Positions 19,384-28,567 are shown, counted from the first letter of the stretch. The stretch is DNA of 64,000 bases from Bradyrhizobium huanghuaihaiense (GCF_007830635.1 NZ_VLLA01000003.1:186001-250000), one strand, 5' to 3'. The notes: generated by a model from the sequence alone, not told the origin. Numbers and translations: made by a program.

Positions 19384-20301
19384 TCAGACCGATTTGACCG
19401 CGTAAGGGAGCGGCTTGCCTTCGAAGAACGCGGTCAGGTTCGCCAGCACGCAATTCTGCATGGCGACGTGCGAGTCCAGGGTGTGGCCACCGATATGCGG
19501 GGCGAACACGACGTTCGGGAGCGCGGTCAGCGCGTCGGGCGCGTGCGGCTCCTTCTCGAAGACGTCAAGGCCGGCGCCGGCGATGGTCTTGTCGGTGAGC
19601 GCCGCGACCAGGGCCCTCTCGTCGATGACAGAGCCGCGGGAGATGTTGACGACATAGCCGTCTGCCCCAAGTCGCCCAAGGATGTCGGCATTGACGACAT
19701 GTTGGGTCTCGCCCCCTGCCCGCACCGCGATCATCAGCACGCTGCACCAGTCGGCCAACGCCTCCAGCGACGGAAAATATTGATACGGCAGATCGTATTT
19801 GGTGCGGCTGAAGTAGCCGACCTCGCTTTCGAAAGCGGCGCAGCGCGCCGCGATCTTGCGGCCGATCTCGCCCATGCCATAGACGCCGATGCGGCGGCCG
19901 GGCATGCCGGCTTGCGGGCGCATCATCGGCGATTGCTTCGAGGCCGCCCAATCGCCGCTGCGGACATACTGGTCGGCGACCAGGATCCGCCGCGTCGTCG
20001 CCAGCATCAGGGTCATCGCGATATCAGCCACGGAAGCCGCGTTGGCACCCGGGCTGTGGCCGACCGCGATGTTGCGCGCGGCCGCCGCTTTCAAATCCAC
20101 ACCGTCATAGCCGGTGCCGTAGCAGACGATGGCGCCGAGCTTTGGAAACAGGTCCATCGCCTCCGCGCCCAGCGGCGAGCCGCCCGCGGTCAGCATCGCA
20201 CGGATTCCGCTGAGCTCGTCCGCCGAAAACACCTCGCGCGGGGGCTTGCCGCCGGTGTCGAGCAGCTCGAACCGCGAGTAGATCAGGACCTTGTCAGCCA
20301 T
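19384..20301 (-). CDS. D-isomer-specific 2-hydroxyacid dehydrogenase
   Basis: A 305-residue NAD(P)-dependent dehydrogenase of the hydroxypyruvate/glyoxylate reductase type. The nucleotide-binding motif is VYGMGEIG (Gly142, Gly144, Gly147). The catalytic triad of the family is visible as Arg222 in NISRGSVIDE, Glu251 in VFEKEP and His269 in APHIGGHT. The exact 2-oxo acid cannot be told from sequence. It sits alone between rplA and rplJ, splitting the usual rplKAJL cluster, with a hairpin on each side. It is therefore probably transcribed separately or as a tail of the rplKA unit. Start ATG 20301 follows GGAAAC. Confidence 0.9.
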   Translation of the reverse strand: MADKVLIYSRFELLDTGGKPPREVFSADELSGIRAMLTAGGSPLGAEAMDLFPKLGAIVCYGTGYDGVDLKAAAARNIAVGHSPGANAASVADIAMTLMLATTRRILVADQYVRSGDWAASKQSPMMRPQAGMPGRRIGVYGMGEIGRKIAARCAAFESEVGYFSRTKYDLPYQYFPSLEALADWCSVLMIAVRAGGETQHVVNADILGRLGADGYVVNISRGSVIDERALVAALTDKTIAGAGLDVFEKEPHAPDALTALPNVVFAPHIGGHTLDSHVAMQNCVLANLTAFFEGKPLPYAVKSV

Positions 20302-20335
20302 TGTTCTTGTTTCCGGTCAACGCCGCCACAAACGA

Positions 20336-20371
20336 CGAGGGGCGGAATCGGTCGCCCGATTCCGCCCCTCG
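20336..20371 (-). terminator. Perfect 16-bp hairpin after rplA
   Basis: The left arm 20336-20351 (CGAGGGGCGGAATCGG) is exactly complementary to 20356-20371, around a TCGC loop. It starts 21 nt after the rplA stop and ends 35 nt before the dehydrogenase start. Only a weak T-rich stretch (TCGTTTG) follows on the minus strand. It is the likely end of the secE-nusG-rplK-rplA unit. Confidence 0.7.
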
Positions 20372-20391
20372 CATCATGCAATTTCCAAACC

Positions 20392-21084
20392 TCAACCGAG
20401 AATGGTGCCCGGCTCGACCTTCACGCCGGGGCCCATCGTCGAGGACACCGCAACGCGCTGGATGTAGGTGCCCTTGGAACCAGCCGGCTTCGCCTTGGAG
20501 ACAGCGTCCGCGAGAGCCTTGATGTTCTCGACCAGCTTCTCCTCGGAGAACGAGGCCTTGCCGACGCCGGCCTGCAGAATGCCGGCCTTCTCGACGCGGA
20601 ACTCGACCGAGCCGCCCTTGGCACCCTTCACCGCGCCGGTGACGTCCATGGTCACGGTGCCGATCTTCGGGTTCGGCATCAGACCGCGCGGGCCGAGCAC
20701 CTTACCGAGACGGCCGACCAGCGGCATCATGTCGGGGGTGGCGATACAGCGGTCGAAATCGATCGAGCCGTTCTGCACCTTCTCGACCAGGTCCTCGGCG
20801 CCGACGACGTCGGCACCGGCGGCCTTGGCTTCATCGGCCTTGGCGCCGCGGGCGAACACGCCGACGCGGAGCGTACGGCCGGTGCCGTTCGGCAGGGTCA
20901 CGACACCGCGGACCATCTGGTCGGCGTGACGCGGATCGACGCCGAGATTGATGGCGACCTCGATGGTCTCGTCGAACTTCGCCTTGGCGCGTTCCTTGAC
21001 CATCTTGATGGCGTCCGCGAGCGGGTAAAGCTTTTCGCGGTCAATGCCTTCGCGGGCTTTGTTCAAACGCTTTCCGATTGCCAT
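20392..21084 (-). CDS. rplA: 50S ribosomal protein L1
   Basis: L1 stalk protein that helps release deacylated tRNA, 230 residues. It shows [20 protein letters not shown] at the N-terminus, the [19 protein letters not shown] strand region and the [19 protein letters not shown]-terminus typical of L1. It starts 6 nt after the rplK stop, the usual coupled pair. In other bacteria L1 controls this pair by binding the rplK leader. Confidence 0.98.
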   Translation of the reverse strand: MAIGKRLNKAREGIDREKLYPLADAIKMVKERAKAKFDETIEVAINLGVDPRHADQMVRGVVTLPNGTGRTLRVGVFARGAKADEAKAAGADVVGAEDLVEKVQNGSIDFDRCIATPDMMPLVGRLGKVLGPRGLMPNPKIGTVTMDVTGAVKGAKGGSVEFRVEKAGILQAGVGKASFSEEKLVENIKALADAVSKAKPAGSKGTYIQRVAVSSTMGPGVKVEPGTILG

Positions 21085-21090
21085 AGCCGC

Positions 21091-21519
21091 TTACCCCGCA
21101 ACTTCCAGACCCATCGAACGGGCAGAGCCCTCGACCATCTTCATGGCCGATTCGATGGTGTCGCAATTCAAGTCCTTCATCTTCTTCTCGGCGATCTCGC
21201 GCACCTGCGCCTTGGTCACCTTGCCGGCCTTGTCACGGCCCGGCGCCTTCGAGCCGGACTGGATCTTGGCAGCCTGCTTGAGGAAGAAGGACATCGGGGG
21301 AGTCTTCATCTCGAACGTGAACGAACGATCGGCGTAGATCGTGATCACGACGGGAATCGGGGTGTTCTTCTCTTCCTTCTGGGTCTGGGCGTTGAACGCC
21401 TTGCAGAACTCCATGATGTTGAGACCGCGCTGACCGAGCGCGGGACCGATCGGGGGCGAGGGATTCGCCGCACCGGCCGGGACCTGAAGCTTCAGGTATC
21501 CGGTCACTTTCTTTGCCAT
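21091..21519 (-). CDS. rplK: 50S ribosomal protein L11
   Basis: GTPase-centre protein that binds the 1070 region of 23S rRNA and senses uncharged tRNA for RelA. It has 142 residues with the conserved proline-rich N-terminal domain ([24 protein letters not shown]) and the C-terminal rRNA-binding domain. It lies 131 nt downstream of nusG and directly before rplA. Confidence 0.98.
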   Translation of the reverse strand: MAKKVTGYLKLQVPAGAANPSPPIGPALGQRGLNIMEFCKAFNAQTQKEEKNTPIPVVITIYADRSFTFEMKTPPMSFFLKQAAKIQSGSKAPGRDKAGKVTKAQVREIAEKKMKDLNCDTIESAMKMVEGSARSMGLEVAG

Positions 21520-21650
21520 GTATCACTCCTGTTGTGCCGGCGGGGCCGGCGGTTTCAGGTTCGTGGTCGGGATCGATGTGCGGCTGGCAACCGCCCTCGT
21601 CCTCCCACGGCCTCTTGTCGCGTGCGACCGAAGCCTCACGCCTCGTCCGG

Positions 21651-22205
21651 TCAGACCTTCTCGACCTGACCGAATTCCAGCTCGACCGGCGTCGCGCGGC
21701 CGAAGATCGACACCGCGACCTTCACGCGCGAGCGCGCCTCGTCGATTTCCTCGACCACCCCCGAGAACGAGGCGAACGGGCCGTCGGCCACGCGCACGTT
21801 CTCGCCGATCTCGAACGACACCGACGCCTTCGGCCGTTCCACGCCCTCCTGCACCTGGTGCAGGATGCGCATGGCCTCGGCCTCCGAGATCGGCATCGGC
21901 TTGTTTTCCGCGCCGAGGAAACCCGTCACCTTCGGCGTGTTCTTGATCAGATGGAACGCCTCGTCGGTCAGCTTCATCTTCACCAGGACGTAGCCCGGGA
22001 AGAACTTGCGCTCGGCGTCGATCTTGCGGCCGCGGCGCACTTCCGTGACCTTCTCGGTCGGAACCAGCACCAGCTCGAACAGCTCCTCGAGCCCGCGCTG
22101 CTTGGCCTGCTCGCGGATCGATTCGGCGACCTTCTTCTCGAAGTTCGAATAGGCGTGGACGATGTACCAGCGCTTGTCGGACACTTGAGCGGTTGCTGTA
22201 GCCAT
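21651..22205 (-). CDS. nusG: Transcription termination/antitermination factor NusG
   Basis: Elongation factor that bridges RNA polymerase to Rho or to the ribosome. The 184 residues comprise the NGN domain (RWYIVHAYSNFEKKVAESI through VTGFLG) and a C-terminal KOW domain (VRVADGPFASFSGVVEEID). Its ATG shares one base with the secE TGA, so the two are translationally coupled. Confidence 0.97.
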   Translation of the reverse strand: MATATAQVSDKRWYIVHAYSNFEKKVAESIREQAKQRGLEELFELVLVPTEKVTEVRRGRKIDAERKFFPGYVLVKMKLTDEAFHLIKNTPKVTGFLGAENKPMPISEAEAMRILHQVQEGVERPKASVSFEIGENVRVADGPFASFSGVVEEIDEARSRVKVAVSIFGRATPVELEFGQVEKV

Positions 22206-22396
22206 CAGTGGATGCCCAGAAGGAAGGTGATGAGGTAGCGGATGATCTGGTCGGCGGCGAAGAAGAAGATCGAGGCCACCGCGACCATGACGAACACCAT
22301 GATGGTGGTGATCGTGGTCTCGCGGCGGGTCGGCCAGGTGACCTTGGCGGTCTCCGAGCGCACTTCCTGCAAGAACTTGAACGGGCTGACTGCCAT
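22205..22396 (-). CDS. secE: Preprotein translocase subunit SecE
   Basis: Small single-span subunit of the SecYEG channel, 63 residues from ATG 22396 (MAVSPFKFLQEVRSETAKVTWP). It has the amphipathic helix with the conserved KVTWPTRRET and one membrane segment (IMVFVMVAVASIFFFAADQI). The frame is open for 75 codons upstream, but SecE homology begins at this methionine. It heads the secE-nusG-rplK-rplA unit. Confidence 0.95.
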   Translation of the reverse strand: MAVSPFKFLQEVRSETAKVTWPTRRETTITTIMVFVMVAVASIFFFAADQIIRYLITFLLGIH

Positions 22397-22568
22397 CGTT
22401 TGAGGTCCAGCGTCCGTCGACAGACGCACATGAATTTCAGGGATCCGAACAGCCGCCGTTGGCCCAGCCCTCTGTCTCGAAGGATGAGCCGGGAACCGGG
22501 CTCGATTGTTCGGGGATTTAAAGCCGCGCCGGAGATCCGCGTCTAACGGGCCGGCTGCGAGTGCGGGG

Positions 22569-22597
22569 TATCTACTGCGGATGAGGCCAAAGGTCAA
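22569..22597 (-). promoter_or_regulatory. Promoter of secE-nusG-rplKA
   Basis: On the minus strand TTGACC (22592-22597), exactly 17 nt, then TAGATA (22569-22574). This is a good match to the alphaproteobacterial sigma-70 consensus, about 175 nt before the secE start codon. I see no tRNA gene between it and secE, nor elsewhere in the 22,397-22,725 gap, although tRNA-Trp often precedes secE in other bacteria. Confidence 0.7.
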
Positions 22598-22725
22598 GAT
22601 AGAGAGGGCTTGTGCGGGCAAGCCGCCCTCCCCCGGACCGCCGTGCAGAGGTCATGTGGATCAAGGACTTATCCACCGCCCGCAAGGCGTCATCCCCGGG
22701 AGGCCTTCAGCCCCCGCCAGCCCCA

Positions 22726-23997
22726 TCAGTCGACCCGGTCCACCATGGTAATGCCCGGCAGCGGCACCACGAACTTTCCGCCCTCGGCGAAATAGCGGGC
22801 ATGCTTGGCCCGGATCGGGTCGACATAGCGCCAGGCGAACACGACCACGAAGGCCGGCTTGCGCTCGTAAAGGGCCGCGGGCGGCAGGATCGGGATGTCG
22901 TATCCCGGGCCGGCCATCACGTTCCCCTTCTTCGGATCGTCGTCCACGAGGAAGTCGATCTTGTTCTCCAGGCCGAACTGCGGCAGCAGCGTCGTGGTAC
23001 CGACCGAGACGCCGTAGCCGGCAACCGATTGACCGCGCGCATGGGCGGCATCAGCCATCGCAATCAGTTCGTCGCGGATGGCGCCGATTCTCTTCACATA
23101 GGGTGCGTAATAAGCCGGCTGATCGACACCGAGCCGGTCCTCCTCGGCGACGAAGCGCGCGACTTCCGCGGACGGCTTCTTCGGGCCGCCGGCGCGCTGA
23201 ACCGTGACGCGGATCGAGCCGCCCTTGGTCCAGATGTGCTGGACGTCGATCAGCTCCATGCCCAGCCGAGCAAAGAAACGGATCAGCGGCTTGATGTTAA
23301 AATACGACAGATGCTCGTGATAGACGGTGTCGAGAAGGTTCTTCTCGGTGACGTCGACGCCATACTGCGTCTCGAACACGAACAATCCGTCCGGCGCCAG
23401 CACGTCGCGAACCCCGATCACCAGCGGATCGAGGTTGTCGACATTGGCGATCATGTTGTTGGCGATCACGACGCTGGCGGCACCGTGGCTCTGAAGGATG
23501 CGGCGACCGATCACGTCAGTGAAGAAATCGCCGATGGTCTCGATCCCCCTCTCCGTCGCGCGCCGCGCAATGTCGACGGCCGGATCGACGCCCAGCACCC
23601 GCATGCCCCGCTCCTTGAAGAAGCCGAGCAGCGATCCGTCATTGCTGCCGAGTTCGACGACCAGCGAGCCCGGCGCGATCCCGAAGCGGCTGACGACGTC
23701 GTTGGCATAACCGGCGAAATGCTCCCGCAGGCCGAGCGAGAGCGAGGTGGTGTAGACGTAGTTGCGGTACTGCACCTCCGGATTGCCGACATGGAGGATC
23801 TGGAGGTGGCCGCAATCCCTGCACAGGTGCAGCGCCATCGGGACCGCGGCCCGGAAGACGGGATCGTCGACGCTGGCGTTCGGCACCTGGAAGTTGGGCG
23901 TGCCAATGGGCATGCCGGCCATCGGAACGACCAGCTCTTGCTTGTCCGAATGACAGAGGCGGCAGGTATGGCGGGCGTAGAATAGGTTTTGCATCAT
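22726..23997 (-). CDS. Sugar C-methyltransferase-like protein with N-terminal zinc site
   Basis: About 423 residues with the three-part layout of NDP-hexose C-methyltransferases. The N-terminus has a cysteine-rich zinc-binding part (CRLCHS near the start, CRDCGH near residue 60). The central SAM fold shows LVVELGSNDGSLLGFF. The C-terminal domain contains VAGYGVSVGTTTLL. The acceptor is probably a nucleotide-activated deoxysugar, or another small molecule of this region. Two adjacent ATGs (23997, 23994) and a further upstream ATG (24018) are possible starts; 23997 follows CCGGA. A paralogue is at 43,595. Confidence 0.82.
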   Translation of the reverse strand: MMQNLFYARHTCRLCHSDKQELVVPMAGMPIGTPNFQVPNASVDDPVFRAAVPMALHLCRDCGHLQILHVGNPEVQYRNYVYTTSLSLGLREHFAGYANDVVSRFGIAPGSLVVELGSNDGSLLGFFKERGMRVLGVDPAVDIARRATERGIETIGDFFTDVIGRRILQSHGAASVVIANNMIANVDNLDPLVIGVRDVLAPDGLFVFETQYGVDVTEKNLLDTVYHEHLSYFNIKPLIRFFARLGMELIDVQHIWTKGGSIRVTVQRAGGPKKPSAEVARFVAEEDRLGVDQPAYYAPYVKRIGAIRDELIAMADAAHARGQSVAGYGVSVGTTTLLPQFGLENKIDFLVDDDPKKGNVMAGPGYDIPILPPAALYERKPAFVVVFAWRYVDPIRAKHARYFAEGGKFVVPLPGITMVDRVD

Positions 23998-24079
23998 AGA
24001 TCCGGAAAACGGAGACATGCGAGCGAGCGGGACAACCCCACCCTGTGAAGATCAGATCGACGGTAATGGTTCAAGACAG

Positions 24080-25102
24080 TCAAGGGTGGCTCGAGACCTC
24101 CCTGGCCTTCGCCAGCCCGTAGCCCGGCGGTTCTTCGGCAGCCTGCGCGGCCTTGTCCGCTGAATACGAGCCCCGCTCCGGACTTGCCAGCCAGATCACC
24201 CCGCCCGCCAGACCGACGATCACGCTGACCGCCCCCAGCAGCAGCGAAACCGACAGCGCTTCCTCGGAAGGAACGCCAGCCAAGCCGAGACAGGCAACCA
24301 TTGCGCCCTCGCGAACGCCCCAGCCGCTGATCGAGATCGGAACCGCCGTCAGCAGGACCACCGGCGGAATCAGGATGGCGGCGTCCACCACCGAGAGCTG
24401 AGCTCCTACGCCGCGCGCCAAGGCATAGCACGCCGCTGCCGTCACGAGATGAATGAAGAGCGCCGACCCGAACAGCAAACCGCGGTGCTCGGATCGCAGG
24501 AGAAGAAATCTGACGAGCGTTCCGAACCGGACGAAGCTTGCGATCGCGGGAAGCGCGATGAGGCGCTTCGGCAGGCGATCGAGCGTCAACAGGACCACGG
24601 TACCGGCGACGCCCGCCAGCGTCAGCCCGCCGATCGCCAGGATCGCAGCCTGATTCGACACCCGCGACATCAGGACCGGCAAGCCGGCCACCATCAGCAC
24701 GATCAGCCCGATCAACGCCGTGAAACGGTCCGCCGCAACGCCCTTGACCGCCTCCGGCCACTGCACGCCGCGCTGGCGCAGCAGCCACATCCGAACCGCG
24801 TCGCCGCCCACCGACGACGGCAGCACCTGGTTGAACCAGAGGCTGATCATCAGGATCCGCCAGCCAGCGAGCCAATCCAGCGACACGCCCAGCGCGCGCA
24901 TGATCAGCTCCCACCGGCCATTCAGTGCGAAGGTCTGAACGAAGATCAGCGCCAGCGCGAGGATAAAGAGCAACGGATTGATCGAGACGAGATGGGTGCG
25001 CAACTGCTGCAGGTCGAGACCGCGCGCGATGTAGACCAGCACCGCGATCGACAGCAGCAGCTTCACCGAGAACAGGGCTGCCTGTTTGAACCGCGCATGC
25101 AT
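24080..25102 (-). CDS. Lysylphosphatidylglycerol synthase-like (AglD/UPF0104) membrane protein
   Basis: A 340-residue polytopic inner-membrane protein with about eight hydrophobic segments. It carries the family signatures NQVLPSSVGGDAVRMWLLRQRG and ISGWGVREGAM. Relatives lacking the catalytic domain are often found with glycan genes and are suspected lipid-linked sugar or lipid handling proteins; no activity is shown by the sequence. It overlaps neither neighbour and lies 12 nt after the gmhA-like stop. A close paralogue is at 37,733, with the same LDWL-GWRIL and FNQVLP segments. Confidence 0.82.
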   Translation of the reverse strand: MHARFKQAALFSVKLLLSIAVLVYIARGLDLQQLRTHLVSINPLLFILALALIFVQTFALNGRWELIMRALGVSLDWLAGWRILMISLWFNQVLPSSVGGDAVRMWLLRQRGVQWPEAVKGVAADRFTALIGLIVLMVAGLPVLMSRVSNQAAILAIGGLTLAGVAGTVVLLTLDRLPKRLIALPAIASFVRFGTLVRFLLLRSEHRGLLFGSALFIHLVTAAACYALARGVGAQLSVVDAAILIPPVVLLTAVPISISGWGVREGAMVACLGLAGVPSEEALSVSLLLGAVSVIVGLAGGVIWLASPERGSYSADKAAQAAEEPPGYGLAKAREVSSHP

Positions 25103-25114
25103 CCGATGCCCGCC

Positions 25115-25726
25115 TCAGGATGCCGGGTATTCCGCGCGACCTATGACGAGGTCGATCGCGGCCATCATCCAGAACTGGTGCGTGGTCTCGACAATGTTGT
25201 AGCTGCGGCTGTCCACCCAGAAATTGACGTCGCCGAGATTGCGCAGCGGATTGTCCACATTCATGCCCGACAGCGTGACCACGCCGAGCTTCATCGTCCG
25301 CGCCTGCGCAACCGCATTGAGGATGTTCTTCGAGCGCCCCGACGAACTGATCGCAACGAGGCAGTCGCCGGCGCGGGCGCTCAGCCGCACGGCGTGCGCG
25401 ATCCAGTCCTCGAAACCGTAGTCGTTGGCAAGGCACGACATCATGCTGGCATCGCTGAAGCAGAGCGCCGGCACGGACGCGTTCTTCGCCAGATCGATCG
25501 CCAGATGCGAAGCAATGCCGGCCGAGCCGCCATTGCCAATGAAGATGACGCGACCGCCCTGCTCGCGCGCACGCAACCAGGCCGCGCGGGTGGCGGAGAT
25601 GCTGGCGAAAACACCGTCGTCGATCGCCGTCGCGCGATGCAGGCGCCCCATGTAATCGACGAGGAAGGCCTTGTGATCGGGATCAAGAGTCTCGGCGGGC
25701 ATGGGCTGGCGGCTCGACTGCAACAT
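25115..25726 (-). CDS. GmhA-like SIS-domain sedoheptulose-7-phosphate isomerase
   Basis: A 203-residue SIS isomerase that by family would convert sedoheptulose 7-phosphate to heptose 7-phosphate, the first step of ADP/GDP-heptose synthesis. The phosphosugar loop FIGNGGSAGIASHLAIDLAKNA, the second loop AISSSGRSKNI and the ETTHQFWM helix with metal-binding Glu/His are present. It is divergent from the main sugar operon and shares a control region with it. Together with the nucleotidyltransferase/kinase fusion and HAD phosphatase nearby, it suggests a heptose-type branch. An alternative start is the Met nine codons in. Confidence 0.85.
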   Translation of the reverse strand: MLQSSRQPMPAETLDPDHKAFLVDYMGRLHRATAIDDGVFASISATRAAWLRAREQGGRVIFIGNGGSAGIASHLAIDLAKNASVPALCFSDASMMSCLANDYGFEDWIAHAVRLSARAGDCLVAISSSGRSKNILNAVAQARTMKLGVVTLSGMNVDNPLRNLGDVNFWVDSRSYNIVETTHQFWMMAAIDLVIGRAEYPAS

Positions 25727-25755
25727 GACGCCCTGATACCGGCTATTACCAGGGA

Positions 25756-25778
25756 TTGCAAAGGTATAATACTTGCAA
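25756..25778. promoter_or_regulatory. TTGCAA-N11-TTGCAA operator-like element in a divergent promoter region
   Basis: Two copies of the self-complementary hexamer TTGCAA (25756-25761 and 25773-25778) flank a TATAAT (25765-25770). They lie in the 136 nt between the gmhA-like gene and the epimerase. A regulator bound here would cover the -10 of one of the two divergent promoters. No good -35 was found on either strand. Confidence 0.45.
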
Positions 25779-25862
25779 AAATCGCGACCGGCTGTTAGTC
25801 GGCGTCAGGGTTTCACTCAACATTGGCGACGCCCGCAGGGCATTCGCGCTACGGATGTTCCT

Positions 25863-26891
25863 ATGAAATGCATCGTCACTGGCGGCGCCGGCTTCATCGG
25901 CAGTCACCTCGTTGATCGCCTTCTCGATGACGGCCATGAGGTGATTGCGCTCGACAATTTCGTCATCGGACGTTCCGAAAATCTGTCGTCGCACGCCGGT
26001 TCGAGCCGGCTGAAGGTCGTCCAGGCCGACGTCACTGACCGCGAATCGATCAGCCCGTATTTCAACGGTATCGACTGGGTGTTCCACCTCGCGGCACTCG
26101 CCGACATCGTTCCCTCGATCGAATCGCCGATCCCGTATCACCGCGCCAATGTCGACGGCACGGTCAACGTTCTCGAGGCTGCGCGGCAGGCTGGCGTCAG
26201 CCGCTTCGTGTATGCGGCGTCGTCGTCCTGCTACGGCATTCCCGACGTCTATCCGACGCCGGAGAGCGCCGAGATCCGGCCGATGTATCCCTACGCTCTC
26301 ACCAAGAATCTCGGCGAGCAGTGCGTCATGCACTGGTGCCAGGTCTACAAGCTTCCGGCGGTCGCGCTCCGTCTGTTCAACGTGTTCGGGCCGCGCCATC
26401 GCACCACGGGGACCTACGGCGCCGTGTTCGGCGTGTTCATGGCGCAGAAGCTTGCCGGCAAGCCCTTCACAGTGGTCGGCGACGGCGAGCAGACCCGCGA
26501 TTTCACCTTCGTCAGCGACGTCGCCGACGCCTTCGTCACGGCCGCACGCTCCGACGTCTCGCACGAGATTTTCAACGTCGGCTCGGACAACACCTACAGC
26601 GTCAACCGGCTGGTTGAACTGCTCGGCGGCGACAAGGTCCACATTCCCAAGCGTCCCGGCGAGCCCGACTGCACCTACGCCGACATCACCAAGATCAAGC
26701 GGATCCTGAAATGGACGCCGAAGGTGAAATTCGAGGACGGCGTCGCGACGATGCTGAAGTCCATGGACCAGTACAAGGACGCTCCCCTGTGGACGGTGGA
26801 CAAGATTGCCGACGCCACCAAGGACTGGTTCAAATATCTTGGCGACGACAAGGATGCGGCGTCCGGTGCGCCGCAGAAGGCAAGCTACTGA
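25863..26891 (+). CDS. NAD-dependent epimerase/dehydratase, extended SDR
   Basis: A 342-residue nucleotide-sugar modifying enzyme of the UDP-glucose 4-epimerase type. It has the Rossmann motif TGGAGFIG (Gly7, Gly10, Gly13) and the active-site YALTK (Tyr144, Lys148). The frame is open 30 codons further upstream, but that stretch overlaps the promoter region and has no SDR homology; the ATG at 25863 is used. It is the first gene of the plus-strand sugar operon. Substrate unknown. Confidence 0.88.
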   Translation: MKCIVTGGAGFIGSHLVDRLLDDGHEVIALDNFVIGRSENLSSHAGSSRLKVVQADVTDRESISPYFNGIDWVFHLAALADIVPSIESPIPYHRANVDGTVNVLEAARQAGVSRFVYAASSSCYGIPDVYPTPESAEIRPMYPYALTKNLGEQCVMHWCQVYKLPAVALRLFNVFGPRHRTTGTYGAVFGVFMAQKLAGKPFTVVGDGEQTRDFTFVSDVADAFVTAARSDVSHEIFNVGSDNTYSVNRLVELLGGDKVHIPKRPGEPDCTYADITKIKRILKWTPKVKFEDGVATMLKSMDQYKDAPLWTVDKIADATKDWFKYLGDDKDAASGAPQKASY

Positions 26892-26938
26892 ACAGGTTCG
26901 CTACGTATTGTCGCCGCGAGTCGATCAATTTCGGGCCA

Positions 26939-26954
26939 GCCGGCCGAGGCCGGC
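26939..26954 (+). other. GC-rich hairpin before the nucleotidyltransferase/kinase gene
   Basis: GCCGGC (26939-26944), CCGAGG-type loop region, GCCGGC (26949-26954), followed after 6 nt by TTTT. It could be an attenuator between the first and second genes of the operon. The stem is short. Confidence 0.35.
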
Positions 26955-26975
26955 CGGTGCTTTTGGGTAATTCAC

Positions 26976-28541
26976 ATGGGTAATTCTGCGACAGACAAGG
27001 CGGCGGTCCATCCGGCACCGCACGAGAAGATCAAGACGCTCGAGGAGCTGGGAGCGATCGCGCGCGCCGCACAGGCCGAGGGCCGTACCGTGGCGCTGTG
27101 CCACGGCGTGTTCGATCTGGTCCATCTCGGTCACGTCCGGCACATTCTGGCGGCGCGCAACGAGGCCGACGTGGTGATCGTGACCATCACCGCCGACCGT
27201 TTCGTCAACAAGGGCCCGGGACGGCCGATCTTTCCCGAGAACATGCGCGCCGAGATGCTGGCCGCACTCGGCACGGTCGACTGGGTCGCCATCAACCGGA
27301 CCTCCAGCGCCGAACCGGTCCTCGACACCGTACGCCCCGACATCTACGTGAAGGGCTCGGACTACGAAAATCCCGAGGATGACGTCACCGGCAAGATCGC
27401 CACCGAGCGCGAGGCCGTCGAGCGCCATGGCGGGCGCATCGTCTTCACGCGCGACGTGACCTTCAGTTCGTCGTCGCTGCTGAACCGCTATTTCGACATC
27501 TACGACCCTCCCCTGCGCGACTACCTCCAGAAGGTGCGCGAAGGCGGCGGCGCCGAACGCCTCCTGAAGCTGATCGACAAGATCCAGGACATGCACGTCG
27601 TGCTGGTCGGAGATACGATCATCGACGAGTACCAGTACGTCACCGCGCTCGGAAAGGCCTCGAAGGAGAACATCGTCGCGACCCTGTTCAAGAACCGGGA
27701 GCAATTCGCAGGCGGCGTGATCGCCGCGGCGAACCACGTCGCGAGCTTCTGCAAGTCGGTCGAGATCGTCACGACGCTCGGCGGCGACGACTATCCCGAA
27801 GAATTCCTTCGCGCGCATATCCGACAGAACGTCAAGCTGACGCCGATCCGCGTCGAAAACCGCCCCACCACCCGCAAGCTCCGCTACGTCGAGCTCGGCT
27901 ACCTGCACAAGTTGTTCGAGGTCTACACCATGAACGACACGCCGGTCAGCGAGACCCAGCGGCAGGAGATCGACCGGGTCACCGCGGAGCGCGTGCGTGG
28001 CGCGGACGTGGTCATCGTCACCGATTTCGGCCACGGCATGATCGCGTCCAGCACGATCGATACGTTGATCGCGAATTCCAAGTTCCTGGCCGTCAACGCC
28101 CAGAGCAACAGCGGAAATCACGGCTACAATCTGGTGACGAAGTATCCGCGGGCCGACTACATCTGCATCGACGCGCCGGAAGCGCGGCTGGCCGCCACCG
28201 ACAAGTTCAGCGACATCGCGTCGGTGATCGAGAACAGCCTGCACGGCAAGATCGCCTGCGACAACATGATCATCACGCACGGCTCCTTCGGCTGTTACCC
28301 GTTCTCGTCGAAGACCGGCGTCGCGCGCGTGCCCGCCTTCACCAAGACCGTCGTCGACACCGTCGGCGCCGGCGACGCCTTCCTGACGATCACGGCACCA
28401 CTGGTTGCCGCCGGCGGCAATATCGAGGACGTCGCGTTCATCGGCAACGCGGCAGGCGCGATCAAGGTCGGTATCGTCGGCCACCGCAGCTCGGTCGAAA
28501 AGGCGCCGCTGGTCAAGTTCGTGACCGCGTTGTTGAAGTAG
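26976..28541 (+). CDS. Bifunctional nucleotidyltransferase / PfkB sugar kinase, reverse domain order of HldE
   Basis: A 521-residue fusion. The N-terminal cytidylyltransferase-like domain has GVFDLVHLGH (His50, His53, the nucleotide-binding HxGH). The C-terminal PfkB/ribokinase domain begins near residue 207 (VVLVGDTIIDEY) and has the catalytic DTVGAGD (Asp467). Enteric HldE has kinase first and nucleotidyltransferase second, so the order is inverted here. By family it would phosphorylate a sugar phosphate at C1 and couple it to a nucleotide. With the gmhA-like and HAD genes it suggests an activated heptose-like sugar. Substrate and nucleotide are unproved. Confidence 0.85.
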   Translation: MGNSATDKAAVHPAPHEKIKTLEELGAIARAAQAEGRTVALCHGVFDLVHLGHVRHILAARNEADVVIVTITADRFVNKGPGRPIFPENMRAEMLAALGTVDWVAINRTSSAEPVLDTVRPDIYVKGSDYENPEDDVTGKIATEREAVERHGGRIVFTRDVTFSSSSLLNRYFDIYDPPLRDYLQKVREGGGAERLLKLIDKIQDMHVVLVGDTIIDEYQYVTALGKASKENIVATLFKNREQFAGGVIAAANHVASFCKSVEIVTTLGGDDYPEEFLRAHIRQNVKLTPIRVENRPTTRKLRYVELGYLHKLFEVYTMNDTPVSETQRQEIDRVTAERVRGADVVIVTDFGHGMIASSTIDTLIANSKFLAVNAQSNSGNHGYNLVTKYPRADYICIDAPEARLAATDKFSDIASVIENSLHGKIACDNMIITHGSFGCYPFSSKTGVARVPAFTKTVVDTVGAGDAFLTITAPLVAAGGNIEDVAFIGNAAGAIKVGIVGHRSSVEKAPLVKFVTALLK

Positions 28542-28567
28542 CGCAAAGAGAATTCTGGAGAACGACA

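Noticed and set aside
22397..22725. Expected tRNA-Trp gene before secE
   Set aside because: No T-arm or anticodon pattern was found on either strand in this gap.
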